Below, piece after piece: positions 7,679 through 16,351 of a DNA stretch of 64,000 nt. A program made the translations under genes and the position numbers. Each line of letters begins with the position of its first letter. Within the stretch, counting starts at the first letter, position 1. The notes beneath the pieces are model-generated. The model worked only from the letters and a program-made list of their open reading frames with translations. It did no database searches and was not told the DNA's origin. The DNA is from JAVJQS01 sp040218815 (lineage in GTDB: Bacteria > Bacteroidota > Bacteroidia > Flavobacteriales_E > Vicingaceae): positions 186,001 to 250,000 of the forward strand of contig JAVJQS010000001.1 in the NCBI GenBank assembly GCA_040218815.1. The letters are read 5' to 3'.

Positions 7679-10111
7679 ATGAAAAATCTATTATTATCTA
7701 TGGGAGTGCTTTTCTTTTCCCATCTATCAGCTCAAACAATTAATGGTAAAGTGGTTGATGCCAGCAGCGATGAAACCTTAGTTGGTGCTACCGTAAAGTT
7801 AAAAGACACCTACAAAGCTGTATCAACTAATTACAATGGAGAGTTTAAGCTTTCTAACATTGAAAGCGGAGACCTTTTAATTACCTCATTTATAGGTTAC
7901 GAAAACGATACAATTAAGATTGAAGAATCCAACTCTACAGGAATGGTTATTGAATTAAAAGCCAAAAGCTATCAAACTGATGAAGTAATCATTAGCTCTA
8001 CTCGAAGCAGTTCAGAAGCTCCTGCAACAGCTACTACAGTTTCAAAAGCAGAGATTGAAAAAAATAATTTAGGCCAAGACATTCCCTATTTACTACAACA
8101 AACGCCTTCAGTTGTGAGCACATCTGACGCAGGAGCTGGGGTTGGATATACCGGTATCCGCATTCGGGGAAGTGATGCAAGCAGAATTAATGTTACTGTT
8201 AATGGTATTCCATTAAATGACGCTGAATCACATGGTACCTTTTGGGTGAATATGCCTGATTTTGCTTCTTCACTAGAAAGTGTTCAAATTCAACGAGGTC
8301 TTGGCACCTCAACAAATGGTGCAGCTGCATTTGGTGCATCACTAAATTTAGAAACTACTGGATTAAATGAAAAAGCTTATGGGGAAATAAACAACTCATT
8401 TGGTTCATTCAACACGCGCAAACACACCGTGAAAGTCGGGAGTGGATTAATAGATGAGCATTTTGTTTTTGAAGGTAGACTTTCAACAATCAAATCAGAT
8501 GGATACATCGACAGGGCAAGCTCAGATTTAAAATCCTATTACTTGTCAGGCGGTTATTATGGTGAAAAAACCATTATCAAAGCCATTACTTTTGGAGGAG
8601 CTGAACGAACTTACCAATCATGGTATGGAACTCCTGAATCGAGAATTGAAAATGATGTAGAGGGCATGTTAGAGCATGCAGCTAATGAGGGATTATCAGA
8701 TCGCAGAACCCGCAATCTACTGAATTCAGGCAGAACTTATAATTATTACTTATATGAAAATCAAGTAGACAACTACAATCAAGATCATTATCAATTGCAT
8801 TTTTCCCATGAGTTTTCAAAGAAGTTAACCGCTAACCTCTCCTTACATTACACTAAAGGAGAAGGTTATTTTGAAGAATTTAAGTCCGATGAAGACTTGA
8901 GTTTTTATGAATTAGATGATGTTATTATTGGCGGCGATACGATTACTTCAACTGATTTAATACGCCGACGTTGGCTAGATAATGACTTTTATGGTTTTAC
9001 GTATTCTGTATTTTACAAAGTCAACTCAAAACTCAACTTTAATTTAGGTGGTGGTTTAAACAATTACGAAGGCGACCATTTTGGAGAAGTGATTTGGGCG
9101 CAATTTGCCTCCAATAGCTTTCCAACAGAAAACTATTACTTTAACAAAGCAACAAAATTAGACGGTAATTCCTATCTAAAGGCCAACTTCAGACCAATAG
9201 ACGATCTACTAATTTATGCTGACTTGCAAGTGAGACATATCAACTACGAAGTAGATGGTATAGATAATGATCAGCGACTATTAGACATTGACGAGAGCTA
9301 TAATTTTGTAAACCCAAAATTAGGTGCCAACTTTACTATAGATGAAAACACCAGCGTTTATGCCTTTATGGCTATTGGCAATCGAGAGCCGAACAGAGCT
9401 GATTTAGTTGACCAAGATACGGCAGCTAACAAAGCTGAAACTATGCGCAACATTGAAATTGGTTTTGAACGCCAAGAAAGAAAATATAGGGTTGCCGTGA
9501 ACGCTTACTTAATGGATTATGACAACCAATTAGTTGCCACTGGTCGACTTAACGACGTCGGTTCACCTTTGAGACAAAATGTGAATAGGAGCTATCGAAG
9601 AGGCGTTGAAATTCAAGTTGGATTTGTTCTCTCTAAAAAACTAAGTTGGAATTTGAATGGAACCTTCAGCCAAAACAAAATCGAAAACTTTAATGAGATT
9701 ACCTATGATTACACCAGTGGGTTTGATGTAATTGCTGAGGAATTAGGAACTACAGACATCGCACTTTCTCCAGAAGTAATTGCCGCTAGTGAAATTAGTT
9801 ACCGCCCAATTGAGAATGTTGAATTGGCTTTAATGAGCAGATATGTTGGTGAGCAATACTTAGACAACAGCTCGAATGAGAACAGAAAGCTTGATGCCTA
9901 TTTTGTAAATGATGTGCGCGTTCAGTATGAAATTCCTTCGAAATTAATCAAAACAGTTAAGCTTCAATTGCTGGTAAATAATGTGTTTAGTGAAAAGTAT
10001 TCTTCTAACGGCTATACCTATAGCTACATTGTTGGAGATAAATTCACGGAGAATTTTTATTATCCACAAGCGTTTAGAAACTATTTAGTTGGATTGAGTT
10101 TAGGATTTTAA
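7679..10111 (+). CDS. TonB-dependent receptor under TPP riboswitch control (probable thiamine receptor)
   Basis: An 810-residue outer-membrane receptor. From the ATG at 7679 it begins with a good signal peptide (MKNLLLSMGVLFFSHLSAQ); the frame extends to a TTG at 7637 but that would put untypical residues before the signal. A carboxypeptidase-like regulatory domain (about 20-105, 'INGKVVDASSDETLVGATV') is followed by the plug (about 110-240, 'TGIRIRGSDASRINVTVNGI', 'VQIQRGLGTSTNGAAAFG') and a 22-strand-type barrel ending in 'NYLVGLSLGF' with the terminal Phe. The THI element upstream identifies the regulon and so the likely substrate, thiamine or a thiamine precursor. The stop overlaps the convergent LRR gene by four bases. 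Confidence 0.93.
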   Translation: MKNLLLSMGVLFFSHLSAQTINGKVVDASSDETLVGATVKLKDTYKAVSTNYNGEFKLSNIESGDLLITSFIGYENDTIKIEESNSTGMVIELKAKSYQTDEVIISSTRSSSEAPATATTVSKAEIEKNNLGQDIPYLLQQTPSVVSTSDAGAGVGYTGIRIRGSDASRINVTVNGIPLNDAESHGTFWVNMPDFASSLESVQIQRGLGTSTNGAAAFGASLNLETTGLNEKAYGEINNSFGSFNTRKHTVKVGSGLIDEHFVFEGRLSTIKSDGYIDRASSDLKSYYLSGGYYGEKTIIKAITFGGAERTYQSWYGTPESRIENDVEGMLEHAANEGLSDRRTRNLLNSGRTYNYYLYENQVDNYNQDHYQLHFSHEFSKKLTANLSLHYTKGEGYFEEFKSDEDLSFYELDDVIIGGDTITSTDLIRRRWLDNDFYGFTYSVFYKVNSKLNFNLGGGLNNYEGDHFGEVIWAQFASNSFPTENYYFNKATKLDGNSYLKANFRPIDDLLIYADLQVRHINYEVDGIDNDQRLLDIDESYNFVNPKLGANFTIDENTSVYAFMAIGNREPNRADLVDQDTAANKAETMRNIEIGFERQERKYRVAVNAYLMDYDNQLVATGRLNDVGSPLRQNVNRSYRRGVEIQVGFVLSKKLSWNLNGTFSQNKIENFNEITYDYTSGFDVIAEELGTTDIALSPEVIAASEISYRPIENVELALMSRYVGEQYLDNSSNENRKLDAYFVNDVRVQYEIPSKLIKTVKLQLLVNNVFSEKYSSNGYTYSYIVGDKFTENFYYPQAFRNYLVGLSLGF

Positions 10112-10689
10112 AAACAATTGCAGCTTGCTGAAAACTGAATAGTAGTTCCTGCTTCACTTAACCAAGTACTTATTTGCTTTTGCATTTCATCAGAAATGAT
10201 CATGCCACGCAAATCAAGTACTTGCAATTGGGTGAGTTGCTGAATATTGGAGTCCACTTTTTGTACGTTGTTTTCCCATAAATCTAAGTTCTTCAATTGG
10301 GTGAGTTCACCTATTTCAGGAGGAATTTCTTTTACATCGTTCTTACTCAAGACTAATATTTCTAATTGCTGTAGGTTTTCTATTTGAGGTGGAATGGTAT
10401 AAATATCATTTTTTGAGAGGTTCAATTCTACCAACGAAGTCAACTCCCCTATTTCTGCTGGCAATAATGATATCTTATTTTTACTTAAGTCTAGTATCCT
10501 TAAGTTTTCAAACCGGCTTAAATTTTTAGGAAAGGCTTCTAGCTTTTGCTTGTGTAAGTCTAAATGATATACCTGAATAGGATTTTCATCAGCCTCTTTT
10601 AATGATTCAAAAACATAGTCAAAGTCACCAGGCTGCTGCGCTAAAACCACAACTGGAAAAAGTAAAAATAAAAGCAGCTGAACTTTCAT
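10108..10689 (-). CDS. Secreted leucine-rich-repeat protein
   Basis: A 193-residue protein with a signal peptide (MKVQLLLFLLFPVVVLAQ) and about five leucine-rich repeats (residues 55-165) of the 'L..L.L..N.I..LP..IG.LT.L' bacterial type. The C-terminal segment ends SASCNCF. LRR proteins of this kind mediate protein-protein contact; no enzymatic domain is present, and it is too short to carry a T9SS sorting domain. It directly follows ribF on the same strand: its ATG abuts the ribF stop with no gap, so the two are probably co-transcribed. It converges on the TonB receptor with a four-base overlap. Location is probably periplasmic or outer membrane. Confidence 0.8.
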   Translation of the reverse strand: MKVQLLLFLLFPVVVLAQQPGDFDYVFESLKEADENPIQVYHLDLHKQKLEAFPKNLSRFENLRILDLSKNKISLLPAEIGELTSLVELNLSKNDIYTIPPQIENLQQLEILVLSKNDVKEIPPEIGELTQLKNLDLWENNVQKVDSNIQQLTQLQVLDLRGMIISDEMQKQISTWLSEAGTTIQFSASCNCF

Positions 10690-11628
10690 TTATTTCGTTT
10701 TATTAAAAATTAATTTAGCTTTTGCCAAATCGGCATCCATCGCAGTTATGAGTTGTTTTTTACTTTCAAACTTTTTCTCTTCACGAATTCTATCAATTAA
10801 ATACACTTTCAATTCTTCACCATAAATTTCCTTTTCAAAGTCGATAATAAAAACTTCAATCGACAATTTTTTAGCCTCACTCTGAATGGTTGGACGATAT
10901 CCAATGTTTAGAAGACCATTATAGCTATCCCCCTTGTAAACAACTTGAACCGCATATATCCCATTAGCCGGAATAATTTTATACTTATTATTCAAATCTA
11001 GGTTGGCTGTTGGGTATCCTAACTGCCGACCAATTTTATTGCCATGAACTACCGTCCCAGTCAACTGAAATTGATGCCCTAAATATTCTGTTGCCTTAGC
11101 TACATTTCCTTCAGCTATTGCCTTCCTAATTTTAGTTGAGCTCACATTCACATTATCTATGTCCTGAGCCGGAATTTCTTCCACGTCAAAACCATATAAA
11201 GGTCCATACTCCTTTAAGTGCTCAAAGGAACCTTCCCTATTTCTCCCAAAATGGTGGTCGTAACCGATCACTAATTTTTTAGTGCCAATCTTATTGACCA
11301 AAATGTCACGCACAAACTCCAATGATGTTGTCCTCGAAAATTCTTTTGTAAATGGATGAATAATAAGGTGATCAATACCTGCATTTTCAAGTAAAGCTGT
11401 TTTTTCTTCAATGGTATTTAGTAGCTTAATATCAGTGTCTGGCTGCAAAACCATTCGCGGGTGTGGATAAAATGTAAGCAATACACTTTCCCCGTCAATT
11501 TTCTTGGCCAATTCAATTAATCGGTCTAAAATAATGTGATGACCCACATGAACACCATCAAAAGTTCCAGTTGTAACAACAGCTTTGTCAAGTGTCTTAA
11601 AATTTTCTATCCCTTGGTAAATCTTCAC
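10690..11628 (-). CDS. ribF: Bifunctional riboflavin kinase / FMN adenylyltransferase
   Basis: A 312-residue enzyme that phosphorylates riboflavin to FMN and adenylylates it to FAD. The N-terminal nucleotidyltransferase domain shows 'GTFDGVHVGHH' at about residues 22-32 and 'SSTKIRKAI'. The C-terminal flavokinase domain shows 'GRQLGYPTANL' and 'NGIYAV'. The start is a GTG at 11628, which gives the standard N-terminus. It leads a two-gene minus-strand unit with the LRR gene. A TATTTTTG box on the minus strand (11687-11694) could serve as its -7 element. ribD lies 47 kb away in the same window. Confidence 0.96.
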   Translation of the reverse strand: MKIYQGIENFKTLDKAVVTTGTFDGVHVGHHIILDRLIELAKKIDGESVLLTFYPHPRMVLQPDTDIKLLNTIEEKTALLENAGIDHLIIHPFTKEFSRTTSLEFVRDILVNKIGTKKLVIGYDHHFGRNREGSFEHLKEYGPLYGFDVEEIPAQDIDNVNVSSTKIRKAIAEGNVAKATEYLGHQFQLTGTVVHGNKIGRQLGYPTANLDLNNKYKIIPANGIYAVQVVYKGDSYNGLLNIGYRPTIQSEAKKLSIEVFIIDFEKEIYGEELKVYLIDRIREEKKFESKKQLITAMDADLAKAKLIFNKTK

Positions 11629-11821
11629 TTAGTTACATTAGTTTTTTTACTACAACTGCAAAACCAAATCCAATCGATTAACGGTTCAAAAATAGCAAAA
11701 TAAGGCGGCCATATTTGAAGAAAATTATTTCTAGTTTAGAGGATCAAAACCAAATTAGTAAAGTAAAACCTACACAAAATATAAAATCGAAAAAGTGCTT
11801 TTATTGAAAAGAAAAAAGGCC

Positions 11822-11829
11822 TACTTTTG
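11822..11829 (+). promoter_or_regulatory. Promoter -7 element of atpD
   Basis: TACTTTTG matches the Bacteroidetes TAnnTTTG element. A TTG sits 15 bases upstream (11804-11806), slightly closer than usual. The predicted leader to the atpD ATG is about 40 bases. Confidence 0.55.
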
Positions 11830-11872
11830 CAGCCGAATTTAGGACACGATTTTTTATACTTAATTTACAGAC

Positions 11873-13390
11873 ATGTCAACTAGTACAGGAAAAATTACAC
11901 AAATCATTGGCCCCGTTGTCGATGTTAGCTTTGAAGGTGAAGGCGCTCAATTGCCAAGCATTTTAGATGCACTTGAAGTAACCAAGACAAACGGCGAAAA
12001 AGTTATTTTAGAAACTCAAACGCACATTGGTGAAGATAGAGTGAGAACCATTTCAATGGACTCTACTGAAGGACTTCAAAGAGGTGCCAATGTAACTGCA
12101 ACAGGTGCACCAATTAAGATGCCTATTGGAGAAGACATTAAAGGTCGATTATTTAACGTAGTAGGTGATGCCATTGATGGAATATCACAATTACCAAAAG
12201 AAAATGGTTCTTCTATTCACAGAGAGCCGCCTAAATTTGAAGATTTATCTACAGCAACTGAGGTGCTTTTTACCGGAATTAAGGTAATTGACTTGATTGA
12301 ACCTTATGCAAAGGGTGGTAAAATTGGATTATTTGGTGGAGCCGGAGTTGGTAAAACCGTTTTGATTCAAGAGCTGATTAACAACATTGCGAAAGGTCAT
12401 GGTGGACTTTCAGTATTTGCTGGTGTTGGAGAGAGAACAAGAGAAGGAAATGATTTGATGCGAGAAATGATTGAAGCTGGTATTGTAAAATACGGTGACA
12501 AGTTTCTTGAGTCAATGGAAAAGGGTGGATGGGATTTATCATCTATCGATAAAGAAGAATTAAAGCAATCAAAAGCATCTTTCGTTTTTGGTCAAATGAA
12601 TGAGCCTCCAGGAGCACGTGCTAGAGTTGCTTTATCAGGATTAACATTGGCAGAGTATTTCCGTGATGGAGATAAGTCTGGTGGAGATGGAGAAGGAAAA
12701 GATATTCTTTTCTTTATCGACAACATTTTCCGATTTACACAAGCTGGTTCTGAAGTTTCTGCCTTACTAGGTCGTATGCCATCAGCTGTAGGTTACCAAC
12801 CAACTTTAGCTACAGAAATGGGAGCTATGCAAGAGCGTATTACCTCAACTAAATCAGGATCTATTACATCTGTTCAAGCGGTTTATGTGCCTGCAGATGA
12901 CTTAACTGACCCTGCACCGGCAACAACTTTTGCCCACTTAGATGCAACTACAGTATTGTCTAGAAAAATTGCCGAGCTTGGAATTTATCCTGCAGTTGAT
13001 CCATTGGATTCAACATCTCGTATTTTAACTAGAGAAATTGTAGGAAATGAGCATTATGATACTGCTCAACGTGTAAAAGAAATCCTTCAACGATACAAAG
13101 AATTGCAAGACATTATTGCGATTTTAGGTATGGACGAACTTTCTGAAGAAGACAAGCAAGTTGTTCACAGAGCAAGAAGAGTTCAACGTTTCTTATCTCA
13201 GCCGTTCCACGTTGCTGAGCAATTTACAGGATTAAAAGGGGTGTTAGTTGATATTCAAGATACCATTAAAGGCTTTAACATGATTATGGATGGTAAAGTA
13301 GATAAGTATCCAGAAGCAGCTTTTAATTTGAAAGGAACAATCGAAGAAGCGATTGAGGCAGGAGAAAAAATGTTAGCTGAGAATAAATAA
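11873..13390 (+). CDS. atpD: F1 ATP synthase beta subunit
   Basis: A 505-residue catalytic subunit of the F1 motor on the cytoplasmic face of the inner membrane; it makes ATP from ADP and phosphate. The Walker A loop is 'GGAGVGKTVLI' (about residues 158-168), the catalytic Glu lies in 'GVGERTREGND', Walker B is 'ILFFIDNIFRF', and the 'SALLGRMPSAVGYQPTL' and 'YVPADDLTDPAP' blocks are intact. Residues about 210-240 hold an insertion ('MEKGGWDLSSIDKEELKQSK') typical of Bacteroidetes beta subunits. atpC follows after 98 bases that contain a repeat. The other atp genes are not in the window; a separate atpDC pair is common in this phylum. Confidence 0.98.
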   Translation: MSTSTGKITQIIGPVVDVSFEGEGAQLPSILDALEVTKTNGEKVILETQTHIGEDRVRTISMDSTEGLQRGANVTATGAPIKMPIGEDIKGRLFNVVGDAIDGISQLPKENGSSIHREPPKFEDLSTATEVLFTGIKVIDLIEPYAKGGKIGLFGGAGVGKTVLIQELINNIAKGHGGLSVFAGVGERTREGNDLMREMIEAGIVKYGDKFLESMEKGGWDLSSIDKEELKQSKASFVFGQMNEPPGARARVALSGLTLAEYFRDGDKSGGDGEGKDILFFIDNIFRFTQAGSEVSALLGRMPSAVGYQPTLATEMGAMQERITSTKSGSITSVQAVYVPADDLTDPAPATTFAHLDATTVLSRKIAELGIYPAVDPLDSTSRILTREIVGNEHYDTAQRVKEILQRYKELQDIIAILGMDELSEEDKQVVHRARRVQRFLSQPFHVAEQFTGLKGVLVDIQDTIKGFNMIMDGKVDKYPEAAFNLKGTIEEAIEAGEKMLAENK

Positions 13391-13462
13391 TGCTTCGACT
13401 TCGCTCAGCACAAGTACTTCGACATGGCTCAGCACAAGTGCTTCGACTTCGCTCAGAACGCT
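13391..13462 (+). repeat. Three tandem 24-bp repeats between atpD and atpC
   Basis: Units at 13391-13414, 13415-13438 and 13439-13462 share the core [TG]CTTCGACTTCGCTCAG followed by CACAAG. Unit 2 differs by a few bases (CATGG for TTCGC) and unit 3 ends AACGCT. They begin immediately after the atpD stop. The core resembles dispersed repeats that occur in flavobacterial genomes. Confidence 0.85.
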
Positions 13463-13488
13463 AAACTTTGACAAAATAAAAAGAAAAG

Positions 13489-13722
13489 ATGTATTTAGAA
13501 ATTGTTACTCCAGACAAAAACATATTCAGCGGCGATATTAATTCTGCTGTTTTTCCAGGTTCTGATGGAAGCTTTGGTATTCAAGAAAACCATGCTGCCA
13601 TGGTAGCTACCTTGAAGAAAGGAAAAATAAAAGTGTTAGAAGCTGGAAACGAACATTTTTTTGAAGTAAATAGTGGAGTGGTTGAAGTAAACCACAATAA
13701 AATTATTGTTTTGGCTGAGTAA
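13489..13722 (+). CDS. atpC: F1 ATP synthase epsilon subunit, short form
   Basis: A 77-residue protein equal to the N-terminal beta-sandwich of epsilon: 'LEIVTPDKNIFSGDINSAVFPGSDGSFGIQ' region, 'NHAAMVATLKKGKI' and the final 'VNSGVVEVNHNKIIVLAE'. The C-terminal helical pair found in most epsilon subunits (about 50 residues), which inhibits ATP hydrolysis, is absent. The sandwich alone is enough to couple the central stalk to the c-ring. The start is the ATG at 13489. The gene is followed by a strong hairpin terminator, so atpD-atpC form a closed two-gene unit. Confidence 0.95.
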   Translation: MYLEIVTPDKNIFSGDINSAVFPGSDGSFGIQENHAAMVATLKKGKIKVLEAGNEHFFEVNSGVVEVNHNKIIVLAE

Positions 13723-13744
13723 GCCTTTCCAAAATAAATAGAAT

Positions 13745-13791
13745 AAAAAACCTTGTCATGCAGAGAGAACTCGAAGCTGACAAGGTTTTTT
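13745..13791. terminator. Bidirectional terminator after atpC
   Basis: AAAAAACCTTGTCA pairs with TGACAAGGTTTTTT around a 19-base loop, with runs of A on the left and T on the right. It can stop both atpDC and the opposing antiporter gene. Confidence 0.85.
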
Positions 13792-13835
13792 ATTTATTCA
13801 AAAGATTGAAATTTATGCCAATGATAAATAAATAA

Positions 13836-16184
13836 TTAAGCGTTAAGGATATCATTATTCATTTCTTCTTCCTTAATTTCAGGTGGATTCTTCTGTAAAA
13901 TTTTCAATCGCTTACTTATTGAAGTCATCATACGATCTGCCTCACCAGCGTCAATTCTCCCCCTTTTTTGCAAACGCTCTATTGTTTTTGCCTCATAGTT
14001 CAATAACGATCGAACAGCTTGTGTTGTAGATACCGCTTTGTAAACAGCTGGATAGTGCTTGCGTAAATTTCTTAAATACGTTTGCCCTTCAATTTTATTC
14101 CCATAAATTTCATTCTCTATTTTCGATAGGGCATCCTTGTCTTCTTTTTCACTTCGCATTAGGCTCTCCACTAATTTTAAAAGTTCTTCTTGTGCTAAAA
14201 CAAAACTAACTGCACAATCATAACTCAACATTACTCGATCTAAATACCAATCAGCAGCAGCTTTCCCAATTAATGGCCACTTTCTCAATTTTTCTAAGAA
14301 TTTAGGTATTTCCCAACTTGCTTCTAGATCTTTTCGATCTGATAAAGGCACGCCCCCTCCCTGGTCTAATAAGTGACTGATATTATCACTTAAAATTTTA
14401 ACCGCAATTGGATCTAATAAGCCATCCTTGAACTGATGCCAGTAACTGCTTTTTTCAGATTCTAAAAAGCGTTTTCGCAATTCGACAATCGCTTCTTTCT
14501 TAGCCAAGTCCTCTTTTTCACTATCTACCTCCACATGTCGAGGAATGTATCTTTTCACTGACTTCCAATCAGATTTCTTTATAAACCGATCTGTTTTTAG
14601 CCGCTCCAATTGGTTTTCGAGGCTTTCTCTTAAATATTCTCTAGCATTGACTAGCATTTGAGCTTTTGCAGGGCTCACTTTGGTTAATCCTAGGTATCCA
14701 ACTAGGTATTTAATAGTGCTCGCATTGATTAATAAGGTTAGCGTTACTATTCCAGCAGTAAAAAATAAAAATTGATCCTTTATTTCTTTAGAAATATATT
14801 GATCATCAACTCCTGCAACAATTAATGCTAAAGCTAAGCCGATTGCCCCACGTAAAGCACCATACCAAACTATTATTGCATCTTTTTTAGGGAGGCCGTA
14901 TCCTGAGTTTTTCATTGCTGGATATAACACCAAAATAACTAGTCCTCGAACTAGATGAATCCCAATATAAAATATTCCAAGCAATAAGAAATCATTTAAG
15001 TTGAACACTGAGCGTTCGGCTACTACAATGCCAACAATTAAAAAAATCAAGCAATTCGCAATAAAGCCAGCCAACTCCCAAAATTCATGCATAAAGTGTT
15101 CAACCTGTGGGCTAATCCTTGCTCGTCCTACTCCACCAATTATTAATCCAAGAGCGACTAAACCAAGAACACCTGAAACATGCAATACATGTTCGGCAAT
15201 ATAAAATGTAAGATAAGCTGTGGCAATAACTAAACTGGTTTCTAACAAGGCATCGTTATAAACGTTCTTAATCCAATAGATTACGATATATCCAAAAATT
15301 CCTCCTACCAATAAACCACCAAAAGCAACTCTTACGAATTCGAGAATAGGGCTTCCTTCGCCTGCGTCACCAGTAATACTTAAAAAGAATACCATAAATA
15401 AGACTATTGCCGTACCGTCATTCAACAAGGATTCCCCTTCAATTAGCGTTCCTAATTTTTTACTTGCACCCAACTCTTTCAACAATGCTACAACAGCAAC
15501 TGGATCGGTAGCACTAATAATTGCACCAAACATCAAGGCTAAAGTCCAATTCCAATTACCCAAGCCTACTCCAGCATATTTCAAACCCATTGCTAAAGCA
15601 CCGGTTAAACCCAAAGCAATAAGAATACCTGGCACAGCCAGTAGAATTGCATTAGTAGAAGTTCTCTTGAAGGTATGCAGGTCCATAGCATAAGATGCTT
15701 CAAATATTAAGATGGGTAAGAAAATGAAGAGCAACATATGGGGATCAATGTGTGCCGCAAAATCAATGGAGCTACTAATAGCAGTTAAGCTGAAGTTAGT
15801 GTTTAAAATTGAAATGTCCGTAAAATAACCTAAACGATTAATTGCCCCTAATACAAGTCCAATAATTAAGAGAAGTACCGTAAATGGAAAAGGACTTTTT
15901 TTAACAAAATGCCGAGTTGCAGCACCTATAAAAATAGCAAAAATGATAAAAAATAAGGGGGCTATATTAGGTTCATGTGAATCACTTCCCTCATGAAGTG
16001 ATTCACTTTTATGATTTTCGGTCGCTTGATGACCTCCATCACTTACCATCTGTTCATTTAGCTTAGCGAGCGCTATGCCCGATTCCTGAAAAAATAATTC
16101 CTGCACTCCATTAGTGGCAAAGCTTGTAATAGAGAAGGAGAAAAAACTGTAAAATATCACAAGGTACTTCAAAAGACCCTTCAT
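13836..16184 (-). CDS. CPA1-family sodium/proton antiporter with long cytoplasmic tail
   Basis: A 782-residue protein. An N-terminal signal-like helix and a His/Ser/Glu-rich hydrophilic stretch (about 45-75) precede about 12 membrane segments (residues 75-500). Core motifs of NhaP/NHE exchangers are present: 'ISATDPVAVVALLKELG' with the ion-binding Asp, and 'EGESLLNDGTAIVLF'. The C-terminal 270 residues are soluble, charged and helical, and look like a regulatory tail as in eukaryotic NHE-type proteins rather than a known nucleotide-binding domain. It exchanges cytoplasmic Na+ (or K+) for protons at the inner membrane, which suits a saline habitat. The gene stands alone. Confidence 0.9.
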   Translation of the reverse strand: MKGLLKYLVIFYSFFSFSITSFATNGVQELFFQESGIALAKLNEQMVSDGGHQATENHKSESLHEGSDSHEPNIAPLFFIIFAIFIGAATRHFVKKSPFPFTVLLLIIGLVLGAINRLGYFTDISILNTNFSLTAISSSIDFAAHIDPHMLLFIFLPILIFEASYAMDLHTFKRTSTNAILLAVPGILIALGLTGALAMGLKYAGVGLGNWNWTLALMFGAIISATDPVAVVALLKELGASKKLGTLIEGESLLNDGTAIVLFMVFFLSITGDAGEGSPILEFVRVAFGGLLVGGIFGYIVIYWIKNVYNDALLETSLVIATAYLTFYIAEHVLHVSGVLGLVALGLIIGGVGRARISPQVEHFMHEFWELAGFIANCLIFLIVGIVVAERSVFNLNDFLLLGIFYIGIHLVRGLVILVLYPAMKNSGYGLPKKDAIIVWYGALRGAIGLALALIVAGVDDQYISKEIKDQFLFFTAGIVTLTLLINASTIKYLVGYLGLTKVSPAKAQMLVNAREYLRESLENQLERLKTDRFIKKSDWKSVKRYIPRHVEVDSEKEDLAKKEAIVELRKRFLESEKSSYWHQFKDGLLDPIAVKILSDNISHLLDQGGGVPLSDRKDLEASWEIPKFLEKLRKWPLIGKAAADWYLDRVMLSYDCAVSFVLAQEELLKLVESLMRSEKEDKDALSKIENEIYGNKIEGQTYLRNLRKHYPAVYKAVSTTQAVRSLLNYEAKTIERLQKRGRIDAGEADRMMTSISKRLKILQKNPPEIKEEEMNNDILNA

Positions 16185-16309
16185 AAAGCAGTTTATAAAA
16201 TTTGTTGGATAAAGATAAAAACATATTTGGAATTTCGACCAAATAATAATTTTCTTCGACTATTTTATGGATTTTAAGGAGAATAATTTCTATAGTAATA
16301 TTTTTATGT

Positions 16310-16317
16310 TAGCTTTG
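16310..16317 (+). promoter_or_regulatory. Promoter -7 element before the T9SS adhesin
   Basis: TAGCTTTG matches TAnnTTTG and lies 34 bases before the ATG at 16352. No TTG is found at the usual -33 distance. Confidence 0.4.
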
Positions 16318-16351
16318 ATATCCCTTAATATTAAATTAATACACGTTTACT

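Noticed and set aside
13391..13462. Three tandem repeats considered as a minimal CRISPR array
   Set aside because: The units are directly adjacent without spacers and no cas genes are near.
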